From an uncultured Prevotellaceae bacterium (GTDB lineage: Bacteria; Bacteroidota; Bacteroidia; Bacteroidales; Bacteroidaceae), in the NCBI GenBank assembly GCA_947303695.1, contig CAMYYX010000017.1:1-19539 (forward strand): 19,539 nucleotides of DNA, in the 5' to 3' direction. Below the pieces are notes generated by a model that was not told the DNA's origin, did no database searches, and saw only the letters and a program-made list of their open reading frames with translations. The position numbers were made by a program, and so were the translations under genes. This document shows, piece by piece, positions 7,945-15,488 of the stretch; within the stretch, counting starts at the first letter, position 1, and the number at the start of each line of letters is the position of its first letter.

Positions 7945-8705
7945 ATCATGTTCTTTATTAAAGCATTATACGCATAAGTCACATAATACTTGATGGCACG
8001 TGGAATACTTATCTGTTCTACATTTCTCAAAATGTTCCACTGCCATGAAAGCAAACGCAGCTTATTTGCAGAAAGAGAAGAAGATCGCACACGATAAAGA
8101 GCTGTGATTGTCTGTGTTGAACGAGCAATATACCCACTCTTCAAGACAGACAGCCAAAAAGCATAATCCTCATGTCGTATCTGCTGAAAATAGTTTTTTC
8201 CAACTTTTTGAACATCAAATATTCCTGTCAGATTACCTATATAGTTGGAATACAACATTTTCTGGTAATCAACCTGTGGAGGAGCCATCACAACACGTGC
8301 AGAACGTTTTCCACTCTCATCTATTTTTTCATAGTCGCTATATACAACCGCCGTACGATTGTCTTGAAATATCGGTAATTGCTGAGCCAACTTTGACGGA
8401 AGCCACATGTCATCACTATCTAGAAATGCAATATAACGTCCATGAGCCGCCTGAATTCCATAGTTACGTGGCTCACTAGGCATACCAATCGGACATGGAT
8501 TCTGTAACAGGTGGATACGAGAATCCCATACCATGAACTTCTCCACTATTCCACGACTTCCATCGGTACTTCCATCGTCAACAACAAGTAGTTCCCAGTT
8601 CTTATAAGTCTGGGCAATCACTGACTTAATCGCATCCCTAATATATGCCTCACTATTATACATCGGCATAATAATCGAGACAAGAGGCTTATGATTTTCC
8701 TTCAT
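7941..8705 (-). CDS. Family 2 glycosyltransferase, TuaG-like
   Basis: A 254-residue GT-A fold glycosyltransferase expected to transfer a sugar from a nucleotide-sugar donor to a growing glycan on the cytoplasmic side of the membrane. Visible are the N-terminal nucleotide-binding start VSIIMPMYNSEAYI (9-22), VVDDGSTDGS (41-50), the metal-binding DSDD at 96-99 and the catalytic HED at 178-180 in RHEDYAFWLSVLKSGY. The late signature ALYRVRSSSLSANK (202-215) followed by QW is typical of TuaG-like enzymes. No membrane segment is evident. It starts 83 bases after the wecB stop, just downstream of a good Bacteroidetes promoter, and is coupled by a 4-base overlap to the GH16 gene. It therefore starts a separate transcription unit, although its function belongs with the polysaccharide cluster. 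Donor and acceptor cannot be inferred. Confidence 0.92.
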   Translation of the reverse strand: MKENHKPLVSIIMPMYNSEAYIRDAIKSVIAQTYKNWELLVVDDGSTDGSRGIVEKFMVWDSRIHLLQNPCPIGMPSEPRNYGIQAAHGRYIAFLDSDDMWLPSKLAQQLPIFQDNRTAVVYSDYEKIDESGKRSARVVMAPPQVDYQKMLYSNYIGNLTGIFDVQKVGKNYFQQIRHEDYAFWLSVLKSGYIARSTQTITALYRVRSSSLSANKLRLLSWQWNILRNVEQISIPRAIKYYVTYAYNALIKNMI

Positions 8706-8724
8706 CTTATCAATTTAATGCGGA

Positions 8725-8756
8725 CAAAGGTACAAATTATTTCCGAAACCGCCAAA
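8725..8756 (-). promoter_or_regulatory. Bacteroidetes-type promoter before the TuaG-like/GH16 unit
   Basis: On the minus strand there is TTTG (8756-8753), then a 20-base spacer, then TACCTTTG (8732-8725). This matches the Bacteroidetes sigma consensus TTTG, 19-21 bases, TAnnTTTG exactly. The predicted transcript would start around 8715-8721, giving a leader of roughly 10-16 bases before the ATG at 8705. The element lies in the 83-base gap after wecB, the only sizeable gap between 18059 and 1531. The genes from the TuaG-like transferase to DUF4249 can therefore be transcribed independently of the polysaccharide operon. No terminator was seen between wecB and this promoter, so read-through is also possible. 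Confidence 0.75.
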
Positions 8757-8788
8757 TATCTTACGCAAAAAATACAGATTGTTTTAGC

Positions 8789-9979
8789 TTAGGCAAGTTT
8801 CAAAAAATCGACGATGCGTTGGCATGCCTTACCATCCCCATACGGATTTACTGCATGAGCCATCGTATTGTATGCAGCTTCATCGTCAAGCAATGTACTG
8901 ACCTCGGTCATTATTTTGCCATAATCCGTTCCCACAAGATGAACAGTTCCACTTTCCAACGCCTCAGGACGCTCCGTCGTATCACGCATCACCAACACAG
9001 GTTTTCCTAGTCCTGGAGCTTCCTCTTGGATACCGCCTGAGTCTGTTAACAACAATGTTGACTTCTCCATAAGATAGACGAACTCAAGGTATTGAAGCGG
9101 TTCGATAAAAAACAAATTGTTCGCTTCGCCCCATCCCATTGATGCAACAGAAGAAGAATGACAGACGACCTCAGCACCAAACACCTCAGTAATTGGTTTA
9201 CGGACATTCGGATTTAGATGCATTGGATAGACAAAATCGACATCAGGATACTTTATCGCAAGATCTTTGATAGCTGTAAGCATATTCATGAATCCCTCGC
9301 CGAAGTTCTCACGACGATGACCTGTTATAAGAACAAGTCGCCGATTTTCATTAATACGAGTCGAATCATAGCCCGCCTCCGCCAATACTTTCTGTTGCGC
9401 TTGAGCAAGTTCCGTATCATCTGCTAAACGTTTCACCACCATATGGAGTGCGTCTATCACAGTGTTTCCAGTCACTATAATCTTGCCCTGTGCCTTTTCT
9501 TCCTTCAAATTGCGGGCAGATAGCTGAGTCGGAGCAAAATGGAAAGAAGCAATTCGGCCGGTCAACTGACGATTCATTTCTTCGGGCCATGGAGAATAAA
9601 TGTTGTATGTCCTTAGCCCTGCTTCCACATGCCCTACGGGTATCTGAAGATAGAAAGCAGCAAGAGCTGCTGACATAGATGTGGTCGTATCACCATGAAC
9701 CAAAACAACATCTGGCTTGCACTGATTTAGGACCTCCCGCATACCCATCATCACCCTTGTCGTAATGTCAAAAAGGTCTTGTCCTTGATGCATTATATCA
9801 AGATCATAATCAGGTGTTATGTCAAATATACGAAGTACTTGGTCCAGCATTTCCCGATGCTGACCCGTAACACACACCAGAACTTCGAATGAATCGCTCG
9901 CGTTTTGTAACGCTTTCACCAAAGGCGCCATCTTAATGGCTTCGGGACGAGTACCAAATACAAGCAGTATTCTCTTCAT
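8789..9979 (-). CDS. wecB: UDP-N-acetylglucosamine 2-epimerase, non-hydrolysing
   Basis: A 396-residue enzyme interconverting UDP-GlcNAc and UDP-ManNAc, supplying a precursor for surface polysaccharide. The family start FGTRPEAIKMAPLVKAL is at residues 8-24. Residues matching the E. coli WecB catalytic set are D97 in HGDTTT, E119 in VEAGLR, E133 in WPEEMNRQ and H221 in TGHRRENFGEG. The UDP-binding LTDSGGIQEEAPGLGKPV and MRDTTERPEA are also present. It is about 20 residues longer than the E. coli enzyme, mostly through an insertion at about residues 269-287 (VVCHSSSVASMGWGEA) before FFIEPLQYLEF. The start overlaps the previous gene's stop in ATGA (9976-9979). No wecC-like dehydrogenase is nearby, so the product is probably used as ManNAc rather than ManNAcA. 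It is the last gene of the polysaccharide operon. Confidence 0.95.
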   Translation of the reverse strand: MKRILLVFGTRPEAIKMAPLVKALQNASDSFEVLVCVTGQHREMLDQVLRIFDITPDYDLDIMHQGQDLFDITTRVMMGMREVLNQCKPDVVLVHGDTTTSMSAALAAFYLQIPVGHVEAGLRTYNIYSPWPEEMNRQLTGRIASFHFAPTQLSARNLKEEKAQGKIIVTGNTVIDALHMVVKRLADDTELAQAQQKVLAEAGYDSTRINENRRLVLITGHRRENFGEGFMNMLTAIKDLAIKYPDVDFVYPMHLNPNVRKPITEVFGAEVVCHSSSVASMGWGEANNLFFIEPLQYLEFVYLMEKSTLLLTDSGGIQEEAPGLGKPVLVMRDTTERPEALESGTVHLVGTDYGKIMTEVSTLLDDEAAYNTMAHAVNPYGDGKACQRIVDFLKLA

Positions 9980-11058
9980 ATAGTTTTCAGTTTTTCAAAA
10001 AAGGCATCATTATTATCTATTGCATATGCTTGCGGAAGCAGTTGAATGTCTGCATACATTTTATCCACTCGTTCCTGAGTCAACCCACTTACCAAACGGA
10101 CCACATCATCTTCGCTCATAGCATCGACAGCACAACCGATTCCTAACTTCTCGCATTTCGTTTGAAGGAATGTTCCCTTAGACACAATAATCGGTGTACG
10201 GAAATACACGGCCTCGTAGATTTTGTTAGGCTCTGCATATCGAACGTTTTCAAAGCGAGTGTCGTAGGTGGCCAATGTGAAATCAATTTGAGAATAGATT
10301 TTTGGCAAGTCATCAGGACTACGGAAGCGACCATGGAAATGACAATTCGGGAATTGCTCTAATTCTGTAACAGATTGCTTTACACGCTCTTGTATGGTTC
10401 CAAAAAAATGGAACTCATGCATTGGGAAACGCCGTACTAGGACCGAAGCAAAATTCACGATGGTCTCATAACGTACATCACCGGCAAAACCAAATGAGAG
10501 ATGTTGGGTATCTGTAGGACGTTTCGAAAGAGCTGGTACATCGTAGATAGAACGCGGCAGCTTATTGGCAATCAACGTGATGTTATCTGTATTCTTCAGC
10601 TGATGATAAGTGAAGAAACCTTCCGATGTAAAAATGGTCTGAAGAGAACGACGGATGATGCGGCAATCAATTCGCTCCATCACTGCACGTACCACTTTGT
10701 TGCCAATATAGGTATGATTCAAGTCGCACTCCTCAAAGATATAAGGCTGATGGATAAGCCCTGTGGCGAACATCGCAATATCCAGTCCAAGGTAATAAAA
10801 CACCACATCTTTTCTTCCCTTATACTGGCGTGCTACCTGACGGATGCCCTGTACAATGATCTTGATTCGCTGCCGATATGGTAAAGCATTGGGGAATTCT
10901 CCTATCACATTTACGGGCCACTTCGTTTCGAGAAGCTGTCTGGCATTCACTCGTACGAAAGTGTTGACCTGCACATGAAATCCATGTGCAACAAAATCGT
11001 TCACACGATGAGTTGCATGTGCATCTAATGTTGTCAGTATAAATACTATTTCCTTCAT
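9976..11058 (-). CDS. Glycosyltransferase, GT4-like (GT-B fold)
   Basis: A 360-residue protein with the two-domain plan of GT-B glycosyltransferases, expected to add one sugar to the lipid-linked repeat unit. The N-terminal half begins IVFILTTLDAHATHRVNDF, a form in which the usual glycine-rich loop is weak. The C-terminal half starts at about residue 188 with LSFGFAGDVRYETI, continues with HFFGTIQERV and NCHFHGRFRSPDDLPKIYSQ, and carries an acidic pair E276/E282 in EPNKIYEA followed by RTPIIVS. That matches the donor-binding E-x(n)-E region of GT4 enzymes, with slightly short spacing. It is separated by 10 bases from the preceding GT2 gene and overlaps wecB by four. Sequence divergence makes the exact family uncertain, but a glycosyltransferase role in the operon is well supported by fold pattern and context. 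Confidence 0.82.
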   Translation of the reverse strand: MKEIVFILTTLDAHATHRVNDFVAHGFHVQVNTFVRVNARQLLETKWPVNVIGEFPNALPYRQRIKIIVQGIRQVARQYKGRKDVVFYYLGLDIAMFATGLIHQPYIFEECDLNHTYIGNKVVRAVMERIDCRIIRRSLQTIFTSEGFFTYHQLKNTDNITLIANKLPRSIYDVPALSKRPTDTQHLSFGFAGDVRYETIVNFASVLVRRFPMHEFHFFGTIQERVKQSVTELEQFPNCHFHGRFRSPDDLPKIYSQIDFTLATYDTRFENVRYAEPNKIYEAVYFRTPIIVSKGTFLQTKCEKLGIGCAVDAMSEDDVVRLVSGLTQERVDKMYADIQLLPQAYAIDNNDAFFEKLKTI

Positions 11059-11068
11059 CGTACGATAT

Positions 11069-11992
11069 TTATTGATACTCTTCTAACCCACGGTATTTAC
11101 AAATGCGATAATATACACCCGGACAATAAAGACGTAACTTACGTAAGCACCAACTCGCCATGTATTTCTGCGGGATATTCCTTCGCACAAAAAGCAGATA
11201 ATCTTTGTCTGAATGAGTCGGAGCATAGACATATTGCTTCCTCTCTGCCAGCGTCATGTTCATCAACTTTTCCAAAACATGTTTTTGGGAAAGATGGTCA
11301 TATTCACAAGCTCCACATACACTTCTGGTAATTAAAGCAGGAAAACCTGCTCGTCGGACAGACATACAGAAATCATAGTCGGCCATTCCGTGAATATACC
11401 CATCGTAGAAAATTCCAACAGCCGTCACTACTTCTTGTGACACCATGAGAATATTAGCATTGGTCTGATCTACCATCTGAGGATTGTCTGACGGCCCCAA
11501 ACGACGGAACTTACTTTTGGAATTCGACGTGAACACATCGCCGCTATAGGTCACAATCTCAGGATGCCCTGGCTGGCAAACGATTCCAGAATATATGCCA
11601 GGCTTTCCGTAATGCTGTAACGCATACTGGTGGCAGAAAAACAACTCAGAAAACACGTTATCCATCAGTTCAGTATCATCATTCAGAAGCAGATAGAAAG
11701 CATATCGGTTTCCACTATTTATCGCGTCTCTCCATGCTAATCGCATTCCACCTGCCCAATAACAAAACCCGTTGCCTAAAACAATCGTAATCGGACGTTC
11801 TGCAAACTTCTCTCGTACAGCATCAGCAGTACCATCAGTACAAGCATCGTCTGTCATGTATACAGATATCGACACCTTATCGTTATCATCTTTATCTGCA
11901 TTATACAAATCTGATGCATCGAAAAGACTCTGAAGGCACGAGATTGTCTTTTGCTTCCTGTTATAACACGTAAATATTGCAGCAATTTCCAT
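11069..11992 (-). CDS. Family 2 glycosyltransferase, rhamnosyltransferase-like
   Basis: A 307-residue GT-A enzyme, likely adding one sugar to the polysaccharide repeat. It starts IAAIFTCYNRKQKTISCLQSL, has TDDACTDGTADAV at about 47-59 for nucleotide binding and a DXD-type NDDTE at 104-108. A long loop follows with QTNANILMVSQEVV. The later GYIHGMADYDFCMSVRRAGF (counterpart of the catalytic acidic ED region) is typical of rhamnosyl- or galactofuranosyl-type GT2 proteins. The C-terminal end is basic and may touch the membrane. The gene begins 4 bases after the preceding GT4 gene and ends 10 bases before the next. Donor sugar is not inferable; rhamnose is only suggested by resemblance, and no rhamnose synthesis genes lie in the window. 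Confidence 0.88.
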   Translation of the reverse strand: MEIAAIFTCYNRKQKTISCLQSLFDASDLYNADKDDNDKVSISVYMTDDACTDGTADAVREKFAERPITIVLGNGFCYWAGGMRLAWRDAINSGNRYAFYLLLNDDTELMDNVFSELFFCHQYALQHYGKPGIYSGIVCQPGHPEIVTYSGDVFTSNSKSKFRRLGPSDNPQMVDQTNANILMVSQEVVTAVGIFYDGYIHGMADYDFCMSVRRAGFPALITRSVCGACEYDHLSQKHVLEKLMNMTLAERKQYVYAPTHSDKDYLLFVRRNIPQKYMASWCLRKLRLYCPGVYYRICKYRGLEEYQ

Positions 11993-11996
11993 CGTC

Positions 11997-13172
11997 TTAT
12001 TTCTTATTGTCGATTATTGTTTGATAGAGGCGTTTCACGTTATGGGCATAAGACTCGATAGAGTACAATTGATTGACAACGGACAAAGCTCTCTTGCGCA
12101 TTTCATAATAGCCTTCAGGATGAGTTGACACATCGTATAGTATGGCGCTTAACTCTTCCTCGGTTTCGAAACGTAATCCGATTTCGCTGCCAGATAACGC
12201 CACTCCATTATCAAACTGCTCTTTTGTTCCCGCAACATTACGGCCTATACATAAACAAGAATTAAACATTGCCTCCGGCATACACAGTCCAAATCCCTCG
12301 TACAACGAAGAGATAATCATGGCAAGTGCCGATTGGTACAATACATCCATATCGTTTCGTTCGCCTAAGAACACAACATATTCTTCCAAACCATTATCCC
12401 TGATATATGACTTTACTTTTGCCGTATAAGCCAAATGAGATTCTTGGCCAACCACCCACAAAGGGATTACGTGTTCAGGGGCTCTATCCACATACCCCTT
12501 ATATGCTTTCATCAACTCCAACAGACCTTTTATCGGTTCAATTCGACCGACAAAGAGGAAATACGATCCATTTGTTGCAGATTCGGTGAAGGATCGTTTG
12601 TAGGATACACCATCATAAACAGCAATTGCATTCTTATTCGCTGTTAGATGATAGTGGTCAATCATATCCTTTACAATACATATAATAAAGGAATTATCAG
12701 TTTGAATTTTCTTCAGGAATGATGCTTGAGAAGGAAGGAAATGTACGGGTATTTTATCCGCATATTCACGGAAATGATAAATGTGAGGGATTCCCTTTTT
12801 CTTTGCGACATCAAACCCCACCCCAATCACACTTGAGTTTGAATGGATGATGTCTGGTTGGAACTCATCTACGATTTGAGCCAAACGCTTCTTCGCTTTT
12901 GAATTCTTTATAATTGTAGAAAAAAGCCTTGGAACAAAAGCCAATAAAGTTTTTGGACGATAAATAACCGGATATATATTAAACACAAAGTCTAGCACAT
13001 AAGTCTTGATACCCATCCTTTGAAGATCGGAATAAACGTCCATTGCGTCAGGAACGACAACTGCCAACTCATAGTCTGAACTCTGCATTCCTTTCAACAA
13101 AGAAAAGAATGCTTTATTGGCACCACTAGACCTAGATGTACAATTCAATATATATAGAATTCTTATCGCCAT
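11997..13172 (-). CDS. Family 4 glycosyltransferase
   Basis: A 391-residue GT-B glycosyltransferase of the GT4 family, retaining, acting in repeat-unit assembly at the cytoplasmic membrane face. The N-terminal domain starts RILYILNCTSRSSGANKAF, where the SSGAN segment stands for the usual GGA/GGV loop, and includes PDIIHSNSSVIG and HFREY. The C-terminal domain starts at residue 204 with YFLFVGRIEPIKGLLELMKA, then WVVGQ and VVFLGERNDMDVLYQSA. The hallmark acidic motif EGFGLCMPE (E292 and E300) is followed by AMFNSCLCIG. The length is normal. It follows the membrane polymerase gene by 18 bases. This is the most clearly assigned of the three glycosyltransferases in the operon; donor and acceptor are unknown. 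Confidence 0.93.
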   Translation of the reverse strand: MAIRILYILNCTSRSSGANKAFFSLLKGMQSSDYELAVVVPDAMDVYSDLQRMGIKTYVLDFVFNIYPVIYRPKTLLAFVPRLFSTIIKNSKAKKRLAQIVDEFQPDIIHSNSSVIGVGFDVAKKKGIPHIYHFREYADKIPVHFLPSQASFLKKIQTDNSFIICIVKDMIDHYHLTANKNAIAVYDGVSYKRSFTESATNGSYFLFVGRIEPIKGLLELMKAYKGYVDRAPEHVIPLWVVGQESHLAYTAKVKSYIRDNGLEEYVVFLGERNDMDVLYQSALAMIISSLYEGFGLCMPEAMFNSCLCIGRNVAGTKEQFDNGVALSGSEIGLRFETEEELSAILYDVSTHPEGYYEMRKRALSVVNQLYSIESYAHNVKRLYQTIIDNKK

Positions 13173-13190
13173 ATCTTTTCTTTTATCATA

Positions 13191-14402
13191 TTACTCTTCC
13201 AGTGGATCGAGTTCCGGACTCTCAACGTTCTTCCTCGTTACTTTTTCGAATTCGCCATAGTAATATGCCAACACAACTATCATAATAGGATATTGAATCG
13301 AATAACATTCCATTAACATCATCACGCAAAACACTGCAGACGTAGCCAATACAACGTTAGAAAAAACATCATGATAACTCAGTAATCTTTTATATGCCAA
13401 ATAAACAGCCCAAAAGAACAATCCCACACCGATGACTCCTCCAAACAGCATTAAACCTAATAAGAAATTATGAGGACCCATTGCATGAGAAGACAAATAA
13501 GCATAGTACCACTTATCTGTAGGGTAACCATATCCCCAAATCGGAGATTCTGTAAAAAGCCTAAAAGCCGCATCCCATTTTTCTGTTCTTAAAGAAAAAG
13601 TGACATCTTTCCCTAATACCTCAATAATAAACCAACGCGCTGTATCATTATTTTCGATACCCTTCCCTTGAAAACACACAAGCACTTCGAACAATACCGA
13701 AGCTATAAATACGCCGAAAGCACTCAGACGTTGTAAAAGTGTATGAGGTATCAAGCACAAAAGTACCAAGATAAACATACTTGACAATGCTGTCATCGAT
13801 TGCACCATAAATAAGATAGCAAAAGAACTGACAACCAACGGAATTATATTCATCCACCACCATTTGGTAATCTTCAAACACAAAGCATTTGCAACAAATG
13901 CACAAATCACTCGACACCCAATACCATTATAATTATCTCCCAGAACATATCCGGAATTTAATTTGCTATCAGATACTAACCATAATTCTGGGTGAGTAAC
14001 ACACTGATACAATTGCATATAAACAGCAATACTGAATCCGATTGCTGCTCCAATAATCAAAGGGCGGATATCATCTCGATAATAATGAAACAGTGTCAGA
14101 AGCATCAGAACACTAACAGAACTGTAAGTCCATTCCTTCCATTCCATATCTGTAATGACGGACATGAGCCCCACCATTACAATAAACGTAAAAAAAATGG
14201 CTCCCATCAAGGGAATCGTCCTTTCGCGAATCAAAAGATAGCATGTGCCTAAAAAAGTCAACAACATCATCCCTAAGAGCAAATAAGAAGCAGAGCGCAT
14301 TTCTATTGCATTGAACGATATTGAGATATAGGCTGCAAACACGAACATCATCAATGCCGGTATTACAGACAACTTTTTTAGGTCTATCTTCAGGAGCTGC
14401 AT
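13191..14402 (-). CDS. O-antigen polymerase/ligase family membrane protein (Wzy/WaaL-like)
   Basis: A 403-residue integral membrane protein with about ten hydrophobic segments, for instance 14-32, 38-58, 66-83, 114-132, 183-200, 205-220, 228-244 and 309-333. The large periplasmic loop contains WDAAFRLFTESPIWGYGYP (276-294) and then SHAMGPHNFLLGLMLFGG (305-322). This corresponds to the Wzy_C/WaaL signature (W..A....P..G.G, then a histidine before the next helix). It is expected to join repeat units into a chain or ligate chains to an acceptor at the periplasmic face. The gene starts 2 bases after the Wzz-like gene, which favours polymerase, since Wzy works with Wzz. The C-terminus is charged and cytoplasmic. 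Polymerase and ligase cannot be separated by sequence. Confidence 0.85.
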   Translation of the reverse strand: MQLLKIDLKKLSVIPALMMFVFAAYISISFNAIEMRSASYLLLGMMLLTFLGTCYLLIRERTIPLMGAIFFTFIVMVGLMSVITDMEWKEWTYSSVSVLMLLTLFHYYRDDIRPLIIGAAIGFSIAVYMQLYQCVTHPELWLVSDSKLNSGYVLGDNYNGIGCRVICAFVANALCLKITKWWWMNIIPLVVSSFAILFMVQSMTALSSMFILVLLCLIPHTLLQRLSAFGVFIASVLFEVLVCFQGKGIENNDTARWFIIEVLGKDVTFSLRTEKWDAAFRLFTESPIWGYGYPTDKWYYAYLSSHAMGPHNFLLGLMLFGGVIGVGLFFWAVYLAYKRLLSYHDVFSNVVLATSAVFCVMMLMECYSIQYPIMIVVLAYYYGEFEKVTRKNVESPELDPLEE

Positions 14403-14404
14403 GC

Positions 14405-15481
14405 TTATTGTTCGTTCGTTTCTTTTCCCAATAACACATTACGAGCAAACCATAGACTCATTACCAAGAAAGCAAGTGCCATCATACCTATAACAAAGAA
14501 CATGCGTTTTGGACCTGTAGGCTTAATCGGAACAGTAGCACTCTTCAGTGTCGTAAACGAAGGAGTACGTTCCTGTACTTTTGCCCTCATCGCCTGCAAC
14601 TGGGTATTCATGACACTATACGTATTGTACTTCTCCGACATGTCGTTCTCTAACATATCTCTCTCGGAAATATAAGCCTGCAAGATTACATCCTTATGAG
14701 TATCGGAATATTCGGAATATCGATGAAGTGCTTTCTGGTATTCAATCCTAGCGCTGTCTGTCAGACCTTGATAGTAGGCACAATCCTGACGAGCTTTGCT
14801 AGTTCGATATTGAATAATAAAATCCTGTAGATGAGCTTTGACAGAATCGGCCATTGTCGCACATACCAATGCATCCTGATCTCTTACACTGATTGAGATG
14901 ACATTGGTCATTTTGTCAACCGAACAAGTAATCTTTCCCTTTATGGTCTCCATCAAATTATAGTCATTTTCAGACAACATGAAAGGATTTCGTTTTGATT
15001 CACCAGTTGATCTTCCGTCGTTTTTGCCTGTGTCAAATAAGGATTTCAGATAGTCGCTGAACTTTTGGAATGGCGTCATCAATATGTTTTTCTTCTGATG
15101 ATCTTTCAGATACGTATAATAATCCGTTTCTATCTCACCATCCAATGTCTTGACTTTGACATCGAACAACCCTACCAAAAACTCTGGAGAAGACAACAGA
15201 TCTGGATACAATAAAGGATAAATCGCATCGGAAGCGCCCATTTCACCAAAGTTCAATCCGATAGAAGATGCTATCGAAGACAAGTTACCCATCATTGACT
15301 CTGATGAAGACTCTGGGGCCAATGCCACATCACAGTCATAATATCGTGGCTGTGGGAATATAATTAAACATGACAAAACAAATACGATTGGCAAGATATA
15401 AAGATAATACTTCTTTTTTTGCCATAAGACTCTAAATATTTGTTCCAAATCTATGACTGAAGACAGTTTGACATCTTTCAT
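14405..15481 (-). CDS. Wzz-like polysaccharide chain-length determinant
   Basis: A 358-residue protein with the plan of polysaccharide co-polymerases: a cytoplasmic N-terminus with IDLEQIFRVLWQKKKYY, a first membrane helix at about 25-43, a large periplasmic part and a second helix at about 327-345 preceded by PIKPTGPKR. The periplasmic part includes a helical, probably coiled-coil region in its second half (YYQGLTDSARIEYQKALHRY). The protein ends 13 residues after the second helix with no C-terminal P-loop, so it is the kinase-free type rather than a fused tyrosine kinase. It likely sets chain length together with the Wzy-like protein and contacts the export channel. It lies 7 bases after the SLBB gene and 2 bases before the polymerase gene. 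A long serine-rich segment after the first helix (ESSSESMMGNLSS) is unusual but within the family's range. Confidence 0.92.
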   Translation of the reverse strand: MKDVKLSSVIDLEQIFRVLWQKKKYYLYILPIVFVLSCLIIFPQPRYYDCDVALAPESSSESMMGNLSSIASSIGLNFGEMGASDAIYPLLYPDLLSSPEFLVGLFDVKVKTLDGEIETDYYTYLKDHQKKNILMTPFQKFSDYLKSLFDTGKNDGRSTGESKRNPFMLSENDYNLMETIKGKITCSVDKMTNVISISVRDQDALVCATMADSVKAHLQDFIIQYRTSKARQDCAYYQGLTDSARIEYQKALHRYSEYSDTHKDVILQAYISERDMLENDMSEKYNTYSVMNTQLQAMRAKVQERTPSFTTLKSATVPIKPTGPKRMFFVIGMMALAFLVMSLWFARNVLLGKETNEQ

Positions 15482-15488
15482 GTTCTTT

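Noticed and set aside
8706..8788. Terminator after wecB
   Set aside because: No stem followed by a U run could be found in the 83 bases; the gap is better explained by the promoter.
10501..10884. A 127-codon plus-strand frame
   Set aside because: It is antisense to the GT4-like gene, has no recognisable motif and no promoter.
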